DNA from: Methylococcaceae bacterium
Lineage (GTDB): Bacteria > Pseudomonadota > Gammaproteobacteria > Methylococcales > Methylococcaceae
Length of the DNA stretch: 44,644 nucleotides
Reading direction: 5' to 3'
Assembly (NCBI GenBank): GCA_004299145.1
Contig: SCQD01000136.1
Span: 1 to 44,644, forward strand
Part shown: in pieces, positions 1 through 10,962 of the stretch
Numbering within the stretch: the first letter of the stretch is position 1
How the letters are laid out: the number at the start of each line of letters is the position of its first letter
The notes under the pieces: generated by a model
What the model was told of the DNA's origin: nothing
The model's input: only the letters and a program-made list of their open reading frames with translations
Database searches by the model: none
Program-made: the position numbers and the translations under genes

Positions 1-2
1 CG

Positions 3-200
3 CATATCGGCAAGGTGGAGAAACTGGATGAGTTTCTCGCCGCCCTGGCCGATGAGCTGGCGCTGTCCCCCGCCATCGTCAAAAATCAGCACAGTGCAAA
101 CCGGCAGGTGTGCGAGGATGCCGACAAGTTCAAAACCGCTGAAATCAAGCGCCTGGTCGAAACGGTGTATGAAGCCGATTACCGGCATTTTGGTTACTGA
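3..200 (+). CDS. Sulfotransferase family protein, C-terminal fragment
   Basis: The open frame enters from the left edge and ends at TGA 198-200, so only the last 65 residues are visible. The tail contains VYEADYRHFGY; an acidic tyrosine-containing stretch ending in FGY is typical of the end of sulfotransferase family 2 proteins (carbohydrate sulfotransferase-like, PAPS-dependent). The PAPS-binding 5' loop would lie outside the window, so the assignment rests on the tail alone. It is convergent with the downstream panE gene and its last 56 bases overlap the 3' end of that gene. It could be another protein with a similar C-terminus. Confidence 0.5.
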   Translation, partial: HIGKVEKLDEFLAALADELALSPAIVKNQHSANRQVCEDADKFKTAEIKRLVETVYEADYRHFGY

Positions 201-1128
201 CGGACATAACTTCGCTGCAACGGTCACGCTGCGCCTCTTTCAACTTCAGCAACGCATAGACGGTTTCCAGGTGCGGTATCGGCACGCCGGCCTTGTGCCC
301 GGCGCGCACGGCGTTGCCCAGGATGACTTCAGTTTCCAAGGGCTGGCCGGCTTCGAGGTCCACCAGCATGCTGGTTTTGTAGGCGGCCATTTTTTTCGTG
401 CCGTGGATGCTCTTGTCGACCAGCGTGTCGGGCAGGGGGTGGCCGACGGCGGCGGCGATGGCGACGACTTCCTGCATCAGGGCGCGAATCAAGCCTTCCT
501 GGCCGTTGAGTATCCGGCCGGTATCCAGGCCGGTCAGCACGGATACCGGGTTGAAAGCCGCGTTCCATACGCATTTTTGCCAGCGGGCCGTGGCGATGTC
601 CGCGTCGGCGTTGCACAGAACCCCCGCGCTTTGAAACGCTTCGCTCAACCATCGGGCTTTATCGGACAGCCCGCTCGGATAACTCCCCAGCGACAAATGG
701 CCATAGGCCTGGTGATGCACGTGGCCCGGCGCGGTGCGGGTGACGCCGATGAAGGCCAGGGCGCTGATGATTTCATGATCGGGATAGGCCTGGGCGATTT
801 CCGGCTCAATTTCGATGCCGTTGGACAGCAGCACGATGGCGGTGTCGGGGCCGACCGCGTTTTTCAGCAAGGCGACCCGGTCCGCGCCTTCCACCACTTT
901 GATGCACAACACCGCGTAATCGGGTTTGGCCGGCAGTTCCGCAGCGTCGCGCACCACGTGCCGGGGCTGGTAGTGAAAATCGCCGTCGACGCTGTGAATG
1001 TGGACGCCGTGGATTTTGACGTGCTCGTAGTCGGAGCGCGCTTGCAGACTGACCGCTGCGCCGGTCTGCGACAGTTTGCCGGCAAAATAACTGCCTACCG
1101 CGCCGGAGCCGATAAAAAGGATGTTCAT
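145..1128 (-). CDS. panE: 2-dehydropantoate 2-reductase
   Basis: 327 residues. Reduces ketopantoate to pantoate with NADPH in the cytoplasm (pantothenate/CoA pathway). The N-terminus MNILFIGSGAVGSYFAGKL is the Rossmann GxGxxG nucleotide loop. The C-terminal ApbA/PanE domain contains KCVWNAAFNPVSVLTG, with the Lys and Asn typical of the active site. I start at ATG 1128, which puts the glycine loop at the N-terminus; the open frame runs about 31 codons further up but that part is the hda 3' end. The start overlaps the hda stop by 4 bases (ATGA type), so the two are translationally coupled. The C-terminus looks about 20 residues longer than usual, and the extension is encoded antisense to the sulfotransferase tail. 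panB, the enzyme one step earlier, lies about 10 kb away. Confidence 0.88.
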   Translation of the reverse strand: MNILFIGSGAVGSYFAGKLSQTGAAVSLQARSDYEHVKIHGVHIHSVDGDFHYQPRHVVRDAAELPAKPDYAVLCIKVVEGADRVALLKNAVGPDTAIVLLSNGIEIEPEIAQAYPDHEIISALAFIGVTRTAPGHVHHQAYGHLSLGSYPSGLSDKARWLSEAFQSAGVLCNADADIATARWQKCVWNAAFNPVSVLTGLDTGRILNGQEGLIRALMQEVVAIAAAVGHPLPDTLVDKSIHGTKKMAAYKTSMLVDLEAGQPLETEVILGNAVRAGHKAGVPIPHLETVYALLKLKEAQRDRCSEVMSVSNQNAGNRLHTPFRPGA

Positions 1129-1823
1129 GGGTGATCTTGTAAATATTGTTTGAGAAAAGGCACGGTCAGCCTGCGTTGCGCCGCCAGGGTGGCTTGATCC
1201 AGCCCTGCCAGCAGGCGGCACAGGCTGGGCCAGTCGCGCTGACAGTGGGCCAGCAGATAATTGCCCACTTTGGGGGAGATGCGCATGCCCAACTGCCGGG
1301 CGCGCTGCGTCAAAGCCGCCAGCTTGTCTTCATCCGTCAACGGGTGCAGGCGCAAGGTGAGCCCCCAGGCCAGGCGGGAGCGCAAATCCGCCAACTCGAT
1401 GCGCAGGGAAGGCGGCACGGTGTCGGCGGTGACGATCAGGTATTTGCCGTTATCGCGCAGACGGTTGTAGAGGTGAAACAGCGCGAGTTCCCAATCCCGG
1501 TTGCCGGCAATCGCCTGGACGTCGTCCAGGCACAGTAAATCCATGCTTTCCATGCCGTCCAGCAGCGCCGGGCCGTGGGCACAAAGTTCGCGCAAGGGTA
1601 GGCAGGCGCTGCGGCGTCCGGCGGCCTGAGCGGCTTGGCAGCAGGCGTTGAGCAAATGGCTTTTGCCCAGGCCGGATTCCCCCCACAGATAAACCAAAGC
1701 ATCGCCGCTGCCCGTGGCGGTGGCCTGTAAAGCCGCCAGGACCGTGCTGTTGGAGCCGGCGACGTAGGCAGCAAAGCTTTGCTCCGGGTCGAGGTGAAAC
1801 GGCAAGGGAACCTGAGCAACCAT
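1125..1823 (-). CDS. hda: DnaA regulatory inactivator Hda
   Basis: 232 residues, the usual size. Hda is a DnaA-related AAA+ protein that, with the DNA-bound sliding clamp, stimulates ATP hydrolysis by DnaA and so limits re-initiation. Visible motifs: an N-terminal clamp-binding type segment (QVPLPFHLD), a Walker A variant GESGLGKSHLL near residue 50, Walker B LLCLDDVQAI near 97, and an arginine-finger region DLRSRLAWGL near 150. It sits 10 bases downstream of wrbA and overlaps panE by 4 bases, inside a minus-strand unit arsC-wrbA-hda-panE. A DnaA fragment is unlikely because there is no domain IV DNA-binding signature. Confidence 0.9.
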   Translation of the reverse strand: MVAQVPLPFHLDPEQSFAAYVAGSNSTVLAALQATATGSGDALVYLWGESGLGKSHLLNACCQAAQAAGRRSACLPLRELCAHGPALLDGMESMDLLCLDDVQAIAGNRDWELALFHLYNRLRDNGKYLIVTADTVPPSLRIELADLRSRLAWGLTLRLHPLTDEDKLAALTQRARQLGMRISPKVGNYLLAHCQRDWPSLCRLLAGLDQATLAAQRRLTVPFLKQYLQDHP

Positions 1824-1833
1824 GCCGATTTGC

Positions 1834-2469
<636 letters not shown>

Positions 2470-2817
2470 TTAAATGATCGCCAACACGCTGTCCGGCGGC
2501 CGGCCTATGGCGGCTTTGCCGTTGCTCAGCACGATGGGGCGCTCGATGAGCACGGGGTGAGCCGCCATGGCGTCGATCAGCGCGGCGCGGCTTAATCCGG
2601 CGTCGGCCAGATTCAACTCGGCGTAAGGCGCTTCGTTTTTGCGTATCAGCTGGCGTGGCTCCATGCCCAGTTTATGCAGAATGTCGTCCAGTTCGGCGGC
2701 GTTGGGCGGGGTTTTCAGGTATTCGACGATGGTCGGCGTAATGCCGCGCTCTTGCAGCAACTTCAAAGTTTCGCGCGATTTGCTGCAGCGCGGGTTGTGG
2801 TAGAGGGTGACGGTCAT
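2470..2817 (-). CDS. arsC: ArsC-family glutaredoxin-dependent reductase
   Basis: 115 residues, thioredoxin-fold ArsC family. The N-terminus TLYHNPRCSKSRETLKLL carries the single active Cys in the HNPRCSKSR signature of glutaredoxin-coupled arsenate reductases. The C-terminal half has LIERPIVLSNGKAAIGRPPD, with the conserved Arg-Pro and glycine motif. There is no arsenic resistance cluster around it; it heads a unit with wrbA, hda and panE, as do the YfgD-like housekeeping paralogues. Its substrate may therefore not be arsenate. No clear ribosome site precedes ATG 2817. Confidence 0.8.
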   Translation of the reverse strand: MTVTLYHNPRCSKSRETLKLLQERGITPTIVEYLKTPPNAAELDDILHKLGMEPRQLIRKNEAPYAELNLADAGLSRAALIDAMAAHPVLIERPIVLSNGKAAIGRPPDSVLAII

Positions 2818-2939
2818 GCGCGTGCTGTCAGGTTAAAAGCTTCGGGGATGGTATTAAAACATACAGCCTGCGTTGTTAGCCAAGCAGTGGGGGCGATGGC
2901 GCCTTGAGTTAATACACGATCCTGATCATGCTCTCGCGG

Positions 2940-3512
2940 TTAAGCGAACACAATGCTTTCATAGATTTCCGCCAGGGTGAGTTCGGTAGTGGGGCAGGGT
3001 AGCTTTATGCTTTGCGTCAACTCAATATATGTATCCACCCACCATTGATTTTCTTCATCGCGATAAAACAGGCTGGCATAGGGCCGGTCTTGCGAGACGG
3101 TGAGATAAGCCTTGAGTGACGCAATGGCTTGATAAGCGAGCAGCTTTTCGTTGTAGTCCTTCCACTCGGTGGATTTGGACAGGATTTCGACGATCAGGCA
3201 GGGTTTTTCCAGGTAGTATTCGTCGGCATCGTCGTCGGCCGCGCAGCTCACCACCACATCAGGGTAATAGTAGCTTTTGCGCTTGCCGATACGGACTTTC
3301 ACATCCGACGCATTGACCCGGCAAGGCGTGCCGCGCGCCGCCAGACGCAACGTTGTGGTGATGTTGACGGCGATGTCGTTGTGCCGTCTGCTGGCGCCCG
3401 CCATCAGGAATATCTGTCCATCGACATACTCATGGCGTTCTTTCGCCGCTTTTTCGCTTTCCAGATAGGCTTGCTCTGAAATGTAGCCAATCTTAAGTTT
3501 AGTCGCCTGCAT
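2940..3512 (-). CDS. Uma2 family putative PD-(D/E)XK endonuclease (DUF820)
   Basis: 190 residues, typical of the Uma2/DUF820 family, which has a restriction-endonuclease-like fold and an uncertain biological role. Motifs: RHEYVDGQIFLMAG near residue 26, YYYPDVVVSC near 82 (active Asp), CLIVEILSKST near 104 (the ExK-type core), then DYNEKLLAYQAI. The start lies 7 bases after the pyrE stop, so it is likely cotranscribed with pyrE. Such genes are often numerous and mobile in cyanobacteria and methanotrophs. No methyltransferase is nearby, so this is not a classical restriction system. Confidence 0.82.
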   Translation of the reverse strand: MQATKLKIGYISEQAYLESEKAAKERHEYVDGQIFLMAGASRRHNDIAVNITTTLRLAARGTPCRVNASDVKVRIGKRKSYYYPDVVVSCAADDDADEYYLEKPCLIVEILSKSTEWKDYNEKLLAYQAIASLKAYLTVSQDRPYASLFYRDEENQWWVDTYIELTQSIKLPCPTTELTLAEIYESIVFA

Positions 3513-3519
3513 AAAAAGC

Positions 3520-4161
3520 TCAGACTCCGTACTGCTCCCGATATTTTTCCATGCCGGCCAATTCGGCAGCCAGACTTTGCCGTTGGCGCAGAAAGCCTAT
3601 GATGTCCGCCAGGGTAATTAAGGACTTAACCGGCATGCCGAACGTGGCTTCCACTTCCGCCACGGCGGAGCGGTCTCCCTGGCCTTTTTCCTGACGGTCC
3701 AGTGCGATCAGCACGGCGGAGGGTTCGGCGCCGGCCTGGCGGATGATGTCCACCGACTCGCGTACCGAAGTGCCGGCGGTGATCACGTCGTCCAAAATCA
3801 CCACCTCGCCCTGCAAAGGCGCGCCCACCAAGCTGCCGCCTTCGCCGTGGTCCTTGGCCTCTTTGCGATTGAAGGCAAACGGTACTTCCCGGCCGCTGAT
3901 GTCGGCCAGGGCGATGGCGGTGGCGCACACCAAAGGGATGCCTTTGTAGGCGGGGCCATACAGCACCGAATAGTGCAGGCCCGCGTGCAACAGGCCCTGG
4001 GCATAAAAACGGCCCAGTTTCCCCAGGCGGGCGCCGCTGTCGAACAAGCCGGTGTTGAAAAAATAAGGGCTTTGACGCCCCGATTTCAGCGTGAACTGGC
4101 CGAAGCGCAATACGCCGCAATCGATCGCGTACTGAATAAACTCTTGCTGGAAAGGTTGCAT
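3520..4161 (-). CDS. pyrE: Orotate phosphoribosyltransferase
   Basis: 213 residues. Converts orotate and PRPP to OMP in pyrimidine synthesis. [19 protein letters not shown] is the N-terminal substrate segment, [13 protein letters not shown] the catalytic flexible loop with the Lys and His, and [17 protein letters not shown] the PRPP-binding motif. The open frame extends 31 codons above ATG 4161, but the family begins [14 protein letters not shown]-like, so I use 4161. It is divergent from ettA across 135 bases and is followed at 7 bases by the Uma2-type gene. Confidence 0.92.
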   Translation of the reverse strand: MQPFQQEFIQYAIDCGVLRFGQFTLKSGRQSPYFFNTGLFDSGARLGKLGRFYAQGLLHAGLHYSVLYGPAYKGIPLVCATAIALADISGREVPFAFNRKEAKDHGEGGSLVGAPLQGEVVILDDVITAGTSVRESVDIIRQAGAEPSAVLIALDRQEKGQGDRSAVAEVEATFGMPVKSLITLADIIGFLRQRQSLAAELAGMEKYREQYGV

Positions 4162-4296
4162 GGCAATGAAACAATGGAGTGGATAAACGGTTACCCAGGA
4201 ATGATACGGGCCACCTGCCGTTTTTGCCACACCATGCGCCCGGCCGTGGAACATGGAATAATAGCTCCATCCCTTGTTAATCAGTAGGTTTCAGCG

Positions 4297-5964
<1,668 letters not shown>

Positions 5965-6007
5965 GGATGTGGCTGGAAATTAATTACGCTTAATTTGGGA
6001 GATGAAC

Positions 6008-8794
6008 GTGTTTGGCAATCTATCGATAAAAGGACGGTTGACGACTGTCGTGGCGGTTTTGGCCTTATTGTCGCTGCTCATCGGCGCCATGGGACTGTTC
6101 GGCATGAGTAAAGCCAACGATGCCTTGAAAACGGTGTACGAGGATAGAGCCGTTCCTTTGGATCAGCTGGGGGATATCCGTGAGTTGATGCTGAAAAACC
6201 GCATCCGCTTGGCTACCACCCTGATAGACGCCGCGCAGCTGCCGGGCGGCGGCATGGCGCTGGATAGGGACTTGGTGGCGCAAAACACCGCCGACATCGA
6301 AAAGTACCGCGATGAAATCACCCGGTTATGGACGGCTTATCTGGCGACCTACCTTACGCCGGAAGAAAAAATACTGGCGGCCAAATTTGCCGAGAGCCGG
6401 GGCAGGTTCGTCACGGAAGCCATCGCGCCCGCCGTCGCCGCTTTGCGCGCCAATCGCTACGACGAGGCCAAACAAATCATTATCGGCAAAGCACGGCCGC
6501 TGTATGAGGCCGCCAACGTCGACATGACCGCTTTGGCCCATTATCAGGTCGAAGTCGCCAAAATGGAGACCGAAGCCGCGAAAGCGCGCTATGAACTCAC
6601 GCGCAACATCACGATAGCCGCTCTTTCGCTGGGTTTGCTGCTGGCGTTTTGGCTGGGCCGCAGCTTGATGGCGGCGGTTTTGCGTCCACTCGAACACGCC
6701 ATGTTGGTTTTTCACCAGATCGAGCAGGGGAATTACAGCAATCAGATTCACGTCGACCATAAGGACGAAATCGGCCAGGTGCTGGACGCGTTGCGCGCCA
6801 TGCAGAGCAAGCTGGCTCTGGACGTGGCGGAATCCGCGCGCGTGGCGGCGGAAAACCTGCGCATCAAGGTGGGTTTGGACAATGTCTCGACCAGCGTGAT
6901 GATCGCGGATAACGACCGTAAAATCATTTATATGAACCGCGCGGTCACCAATATGCTCAAAGCGGCGCAGACCGATCTGCGCAAAACATACCCCGGTTTT
7001 GACCCCGACAAGCTGGTGGGCGGCAGTATCGACGAATTCCACAAAGCACCCGGCCATCAGCGCCAGATGCTGTCCACCTTCACCGCCACCCACAAAACCC
7101 AGATCACCATCGCCGGGCATACCTTTGCGCTGGCCGCCAATCCCGTGCTCAACGAGAAAGGCGAACGCCTGGGAGCCGTGGTGGAATGGGACGATATCAC
7201 CGAACGCTTGATCGCTCAGGAGCATGAGCGCGCGCTGGCGGCGGAAAACCTGCGCATCAAAATTGCCCTGGACAACGTGGCGACCAGCGTAATGATCGCC
7301 GACAACCAACGCAATATCATCTATATGAACCCGGCGGTGGTTAACATGCTGCGCAACGCCGAGGCCGACGTGCGCAAGGTATTGCCGACGTTCAACGTCG
7401 CCGGCCTGTTGGGCGCCAACATGGACCAGTTCCACATAAATCCGTCGCATCAGGCCAACCTGCTGGGGTCGTTGACCAGCAACTACAAATCGCAAATCAG
7501 CATCGGCCCGCGCACCTTTGCACTGTCGGCCAGCCCGGTCATCGATGCCCGGGGCGAACGCCTCGGGGCGGTGGTGGAATGGCAGGACCGCACGGCGGAA
7601 GTGATGGTTGAAACGGAAATGTCCGAGTTGGTGAAGAGCGCGATCATGGGCGACTTTACCCGGCGCGCCAAATTGGAGGGCAAGGAGGGGTTCTTCAAGA
7701 TCATGGCCGAAAGCATGAATAAGCTGCTGGAAACCAGCGAAACCTCGCTCGACGAAGTCGTCCGCGTACTGAATGCGCTGGCGCGGGGCGATCTCACCGA
7801 AACTATCGACAATGAATACTTCGGTACTTTCGGACGGTTGAAGGACGATTCCAATAAAACCGTGCATAACCTGAAAAACCTGATCGAAGACATTAAAGTC
7901 GCGGTCGAATCCATCAGCACCGGTGCACGGGAAATAGCCAACGGCAACGCCGACTTGTCGCATCGCACGGAAGAACAGGCATCCAGCCTGGAAGAAACCG
8001 CCTCCAGCATGGAACAGCTGTCCGCCACCGTAAAGCAAAACGCCGACAGCGCGCTGCAGGCCAACCAAATGTCGATGGCGGCTTCGCAAGTGGCGGCCAA
8101 AGGCGGCAGCGTGGTGCACGAAGTGGTCAGGACCATGACCGACATCAACACCAGCGCGCGCAAGATCGTCGACATTATCAGCGTCATCGACGGCATCGCC
8201 TTCCAAACCAACATCCTGGCGCTCAATGCGGCGGTGGAAGCGGCCCGTGCCGGTGAACAAGGACGGGGGTTCGCCGTGGTGGCCGCCGAAGTGCGCAACT
8301 TGGCGCAGCGCTCCGCCGCCGCCGCCAAGGAAATCAAGACGCTGATCAGCGACTCGGTGGACAAGGTGGAAATCGGCGCCGATCTGGTCAATCAGGCGGG
8401 CAATACCATGGAAGACATCGTCAGTTCCGTGAAGCGGGTGACCGACATCATGGCGGAAATCACGGCGGCTTCGGCGGAACAGAGCAGCGGCATCGAGCAG
8501 GTGAATACCGCCATCACCCAGATCGACGAAGTGACGCAGCAGAATGCCGCGCTGGTGGAACAGGCCGCTGCCGCGGCGGAATCACTGACCGAACAGGCGC
8601 AGACTTTGCTGCAGTCGGTCAGCGTGTTCAAACTCAGCGCTACCGGCGGCAGTAAAGCCTTGGCGCTGCGCAGCCCGGCCGTGCTTGCCAAGCCCACTCC
8701 GACCACGCCCATCAGATCGGCGCCGGTCAAACCCAAGTCGCCCGTCAAGCCGGTCAAGCCAGCGAGTGACGATGACGAGTGGGCGGAATTTTAA
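6008..8794 (+). CDS. Methyl-accepting chemotaxis protein with two tandem PAS units
   Basis: 928 residues. Inner-membrane chemoreceptor: TM1 near 10-30, a four-helix-bundle type periplasmic domain to about 190, TM2 near 200-220, HAMP, two near-duplicate PAS units (from about residues 280 and 411), and a cytoplasmic signalling domain with the hairpin [30 protein letters not shown]. The tail is a Pro/Lys-rich linker ending EWAEF, matching the xWxxF pentapeptide tether for CheR/CheB. I prefer GTG 6008 over ATG 6002: GGGAG at 5997-6001 abuts the ATG but is 6 bases from the GTG, and [11 protein letters not shown] is a typical receptor start. No che kinase genes are nearby. Confidence 0.9.
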   Translation: MFGNLSIKGRLTTVVAVLALLSLLIGAMGLFGMSKANDALKTVYEDRAVPLDQLGDIRELMLKNRIRLATTLIDAAQLPGGGMALDRDLVAQNTADIEKYRDEITRLWTAYLATYLTPEEKILAAKFAESRGRFVTEAIAPAVAALRANRYDEAKQIIIGKARPLYEAANVDMTALAHYQVEVAKMETEAAKARYELTRNITIAALSLGLLLAFWLGRSLMAAVLRPLEHAMLVFHQIEQGNYSNQIHVDHKDEIGQVLDALRAMQSKLALDVAESARVAAENLRIKVGLDNVSTSVMIADNDRKIIYMNRAVTNMLKAAQTDLRKTYPGFDPDKLVGGSIDEFHKAPGHQRQMLSTFTATHKTQITIAGHTFALAANPVLNEKGERLGAVVEWDDITERLIAQEHERALAAENLRIKIALDNVATSVMIADNQRNIIYMNPAVVNMLRNAEADVRKVLPTFNVAGLLGANMDQFHINPSHQANLLGSLTSNYKSQISIGPRTFALSASPVIDARGERLGAVVEWQDRTAEVMVETEMSELVKSAIMGDFTRRAKLEGKEGFFKIMAESMNKLLETSETSLDEVVRVLNALARGDLTETIDNEYFGTFGRLKDDSNKTVHNLKNLIEDIKVAVESISTGAREIANGNADLSHRTEEQASSLEETASSMEQLSATVKQNADSALQANQMSMAASQVAAKGGSVVHEVVRTMTDINTSARKIVDIISVIDGIAFQTNILALNAAVEAARAGEQGRGFAVVAAEVRNLAQRSAAAAKEIKTLISDSVDKVEIGADLVNQAGNTMEDIVSSVKRVTDIMAEITAASAEQSSGIEQVNTAITQIDEVTQQNAALVEQAAAAAESLTEQAQTLLQSVSVFKLSATGGSKALALRSPAVLAKPTPTTPIRSAPVKPKSPVKPVKPASDDDEWAEF

Positions 8795-8872
8795 GGCTGG
8801 TTCATGATCAACGCCGGAATCAATAGCAAGCAACAGGGCCTGGTCATGGGCAGTGGCCGGGAGTGCCGACAA

Positions 8873-8917
8873 TTGAGCTATCCGTCATCTTGATGCTATG
8901 ATGATTCGGGATATAAA
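8873..8917 (+). promoter_or_regulatory. Candidate sigma-70 promoter(s) for pcnB
   Basis: Two overlapping options are visible: TTGAGC (8873-8878) with TATGAT (8897-8902) at 18 bases, and TTGATG (8890-8895) with TATAAA (8912-8917) at 16 bases. Either would give a short leader before the pcnB ribosome site at 8931. This is a reading of consensus only. Confidence 0.45.
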
Positions 8918-8930
8918 GCTAACCCATAGC

Positions 8931-8947
8931 AAGGATTTTCTGCCATT
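8931..8947 (+). promoter_or_regulatory. Ribosome binding site and AUU start of pcnB
   Basis: AAGGA at 8931-8935 is followed by nine bases and ATT at 8945. From this ATT the frame reads I-FSFVKRLFF and runs into the conserved PcnB sequence with no stop. The only stop above it is TAG at 8927-8929, and the frame has no ATG, GTG or TTG between that stop and GTG 9002. E. coli pcnB is known to start at AUU, which limits its expression. Confidence 0.75.
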
Positions 8948-10348
8948 TTTAGTTTCGTCAAACGACTTTTCTTCAGCAGCGCCAAGCCGCAGCCCCAGCA
9001 GGTGGATGCCTCTCTCTCCCTGCCCAGGGTCTATCCTCGCCAGGAACACGGCATTTCCCGTTCGCAGATCAACGACAACGCTTTGAAAGTCATGTACCGG
9101 CTGCGCAAGGCCGGCTATCAGGCTTATCTGGTGGGCGGCTGCGTGCGCGATTTATTGCTGGGCCGCGAGCCGAAAGATTTTGACGTGGTCACCGACGCGC
9201 ACCCGGATCAAATCAAGGCGGTATTCCGCAATTGCCGCCTGATCGGTCGGCGCTTCCGCCTGGCTCACGTGCATTTCGGCCGCGAGGTGATCGAAGTCGC
9301 GACTTTCCGCGCGCTGTCCACGGATGAAGACGACGGCAGCGAAAACGGCGACCGGCTGACGAAAAACGGCCGCATTCTGCGCGACAACATTTACGGCACC
9401 ATCGAAGAAGACGCCTGGCGCCGCGACTTTACCGTCAACGCGCTGTATTACAACATCCAGGATTTCTCCGTGGTGGATTACGTGGGCGGCATGGACGACC
9501 ACAAAGCCGGCAGTTTGCGCCTGATCGGCGATCCCGAACAGCGCTACCGGGAAGACGCCGTGCGCATGCTGCGCGCCGTCCGCTTTGCCACCAAACTGGG
9601 CTTCGTTATTCACCCGGCTTGCGCCGAGCCATTGCCCCGATTGGCGCCGTTGCTGGCGGAAATTCCAGCGGCCCGGCTGTTCGATGAAGTGGTCAAGCTG
9701 TTTTTGTCCGGCTATGCCTTGCAGAATTTCGAACAACTGCGCCACTACGACCTTTTCCACCAGTTGTTTCCCCTCACCGACGAAGCATTGAGCTTGCAGG
9801 GCGAGGGCTATCCGCTGACCTTCGTCGCCAAAGCGCTGAAAAACACCGACGCCCGCGTGGCGGAAAATCAGCCGGTGGCGCCGTATTTTTTGTTTGCCGC
9901 GCTGCTCTGGGAGCCGGTGCGCATCCAGGCGGAAGCCGCGATCGCTTCAGGCATGCACGAAATCGTCGCTTACCAGGAAGCTGCCGCCGACGTTACCGAC
10001 GAGCAAGCGGATTACACCGCTTACCCTCGCGCCATCAGTCTGGCCATGCGCGACGTCTGGCAATTGCAGCCGCGTTTCAACTATCGCCTGGGGAGCCGGC
10101 CGTTGCGCTTGTTGTCGCACCCGCGTTTTCGCGCCGCTTACGATTTTTTGCTGCTGCGCGCGGAAACCGGCAGCGCCGAACCGGAGTTGGCCGAATGGTG
10201 GACGCAGTTCCAGGCCGCCGACGAAGCCGGGCAAAAAGCCATGGCTGCCGGTCAAAAAACCGGTAGTACGGCTGCCAGCCGCAAAAAACGCAAGCCGCGC
10301 CGGCGTGGCCCCAGTTCGCGCAAGTCCGATGTTGCAACCGACGCCTGA
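8945..10348 (+). CDS. pcnB: Poly(A) polymerase I
   Basis: 467 residues if started at ATT 8945 (448 from GTG 9002). Adds 3' poly(A) tails that promote RNA decay. Class II nucleotidyltransferase core: YLVGGCVRDLLLGREPKDFDVVT (glycine motif and metal-binding DxD), RLAHVHFGREVIEVATFR, DNIYGTIEEDAWRRDFTVNALYY and YREDAVRMLRAVRFATKLGF are all present in family order. The arginine/lysine-rich tail (RKKRKPRRRG) matches the basic RNA-binding end of bacterial PAP, not CCA-adding enzymes. The upstream start restores the basic, Phe-rich N-terminus. Its last 20 bases overlap folK. Confidence 0.93.
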   Translation: MFSFVKRLFFSSAKPQPQQVDASLSLPRVYPRQEHGISRSQINDNALKVMYRLRKAGYQAYLVGGCVRDLLLGREPKDFDVVTDAHPDQIKAVFRNCRLIGRRFRLAHVHFGREVIEVATFRALSTDEDDGSENGDRLTKNGRILRDNIYGTIEEDAWRRDFTVNALYYNIQDFSVVDYVGGMDDHKAGSLRLIGDPEQRYREDAVRMLRAVRFATKLGFVIHPACAEPLPRLAPLLAEIPAARLFDEVVKLFLSGYALQNFEQLRHYDLFHQLFPLTDEALSLQGEGYPLTFVAKALKNTDARVAENQPVAPYFLFAALLWEPVRIQAEAAIASGMHEIVAYQEAAADVTDEQADYTAYPRAISLAMRDVWQLQPRFNYRLGSRPLRLLSHPRFRAAYDFLLLRAETGSAEPELAEWWTQFQAADEAGQKAMAAGQKTGSTAASRKKRKPRRRGPSSRKSDVATDA

Positions 10349-10844
10349 AACGGTGACGGCCTACATCGGCCTGGGCAGCAATCTGCAAGACCCCATCGCC
10401 CAGATTCAGCGTGCGCGCCGCGCGATTGCGCAAACGGCGGGCATGGCCGAACTGGCGTTTTCCAGTCTGTATCGCAATCCGCCCATGGGGCCGGCCGATC
10501 AGCCCGATTACGTCAACGCGGTGATGGCCATCGCCACGACGCTGGCGCCCCACGCGCTGTTGGGTTGCTTGCAGGCCATCGAGCAGCGGCAGGGCAGGGC
10601 GCGCAGCGGCGAGCGCTGGGGACCGCGTACCCTGGATCTGGACATTCTGCTATACGGTCAGCAGCAACTGCACAGCGCCGATCTGACCATTCCCCATCTT
10701 GGTATCGCCGAACGCGCGTTTGTGCTGTTGCCGTTGCTGGAAATCGCCCCCGACCTGACGATTCCCGGCAAAGGCGCGCTACGGGATTTGGCGGCTTTGT
10801 TGCCGGCTGATGCTTTGCTGCGCCTGGACGATCTTTTTTCGTAA
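10329..10844 (+). CDS. folK: 2-amino-4-hydroxy-6-hydroxymethyldihydropteridine pyrophosphokinase
   Basis: 171 residues, usual for HPPK. Transfers pyrophosphate from ATP to the pterin in folate synthesis. Motifs: AYIGLGSNLQDP at the N-terminus, SSLYRNPPMGPADQPDYVNAV, and the ATP/Mg signature RWGPRTLDLDILLYG near residue 97, then IPHLGIAERAFVLLPLLEI. ATG 10329 is chosen because it starts just before the conserved YIGLGSN strand; the longer open frame above it is a pcnB shadow. It overlaps pcnB by 20 bases. A pcnB-folK-panB order is common in gammaproteobacteria. Confidence 0.93.
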   Translation: MLQPTPETVTAYIGLGSNLQDPIAQIQRARRAIAQTAGMAELAFSSLYRNPPMGPADQPDYVNAVMAIATTLAPHALLGCLQAIEQRQGRARSGERWGPRTLDLDILLYGQQQLHSADLTIPHLGIAERAFVLLPLLEIAPDLTIPGKGALRDLAALLPADALLRLDDLFS

Positions 10845-10962
10845 TTATTCACCACATGCGAGTTGGTGAAGAGTTATCACGCAAAGTTTATGTTTAGAGC
10901 CAAAAGCAGGAATCTGCGGATGAATGATGTTTCTGTTTTCCAAGCCACCGGACCCATTCGCC

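Noticed and set aside
2470-2817. Arsenic resistance locus
   Set aside because: Only an ArsC-family gene is present; no arsR, arsB or acr3 nearby, and it groups with housekeeping genes.
2940-3512. Uma2 gene considered as part of a restriction or defence system
   Set aside because: No methyltransferase, helicase or other defence gene is adjacent; it follows pyrE by 7 bases.
6326-8260. 644-codon open frame antisense to the chemoreceptor
   Set aside because: It is a shadow of GC-rich coding DNA; no domain, and the sense strand encodes a clear receptor.
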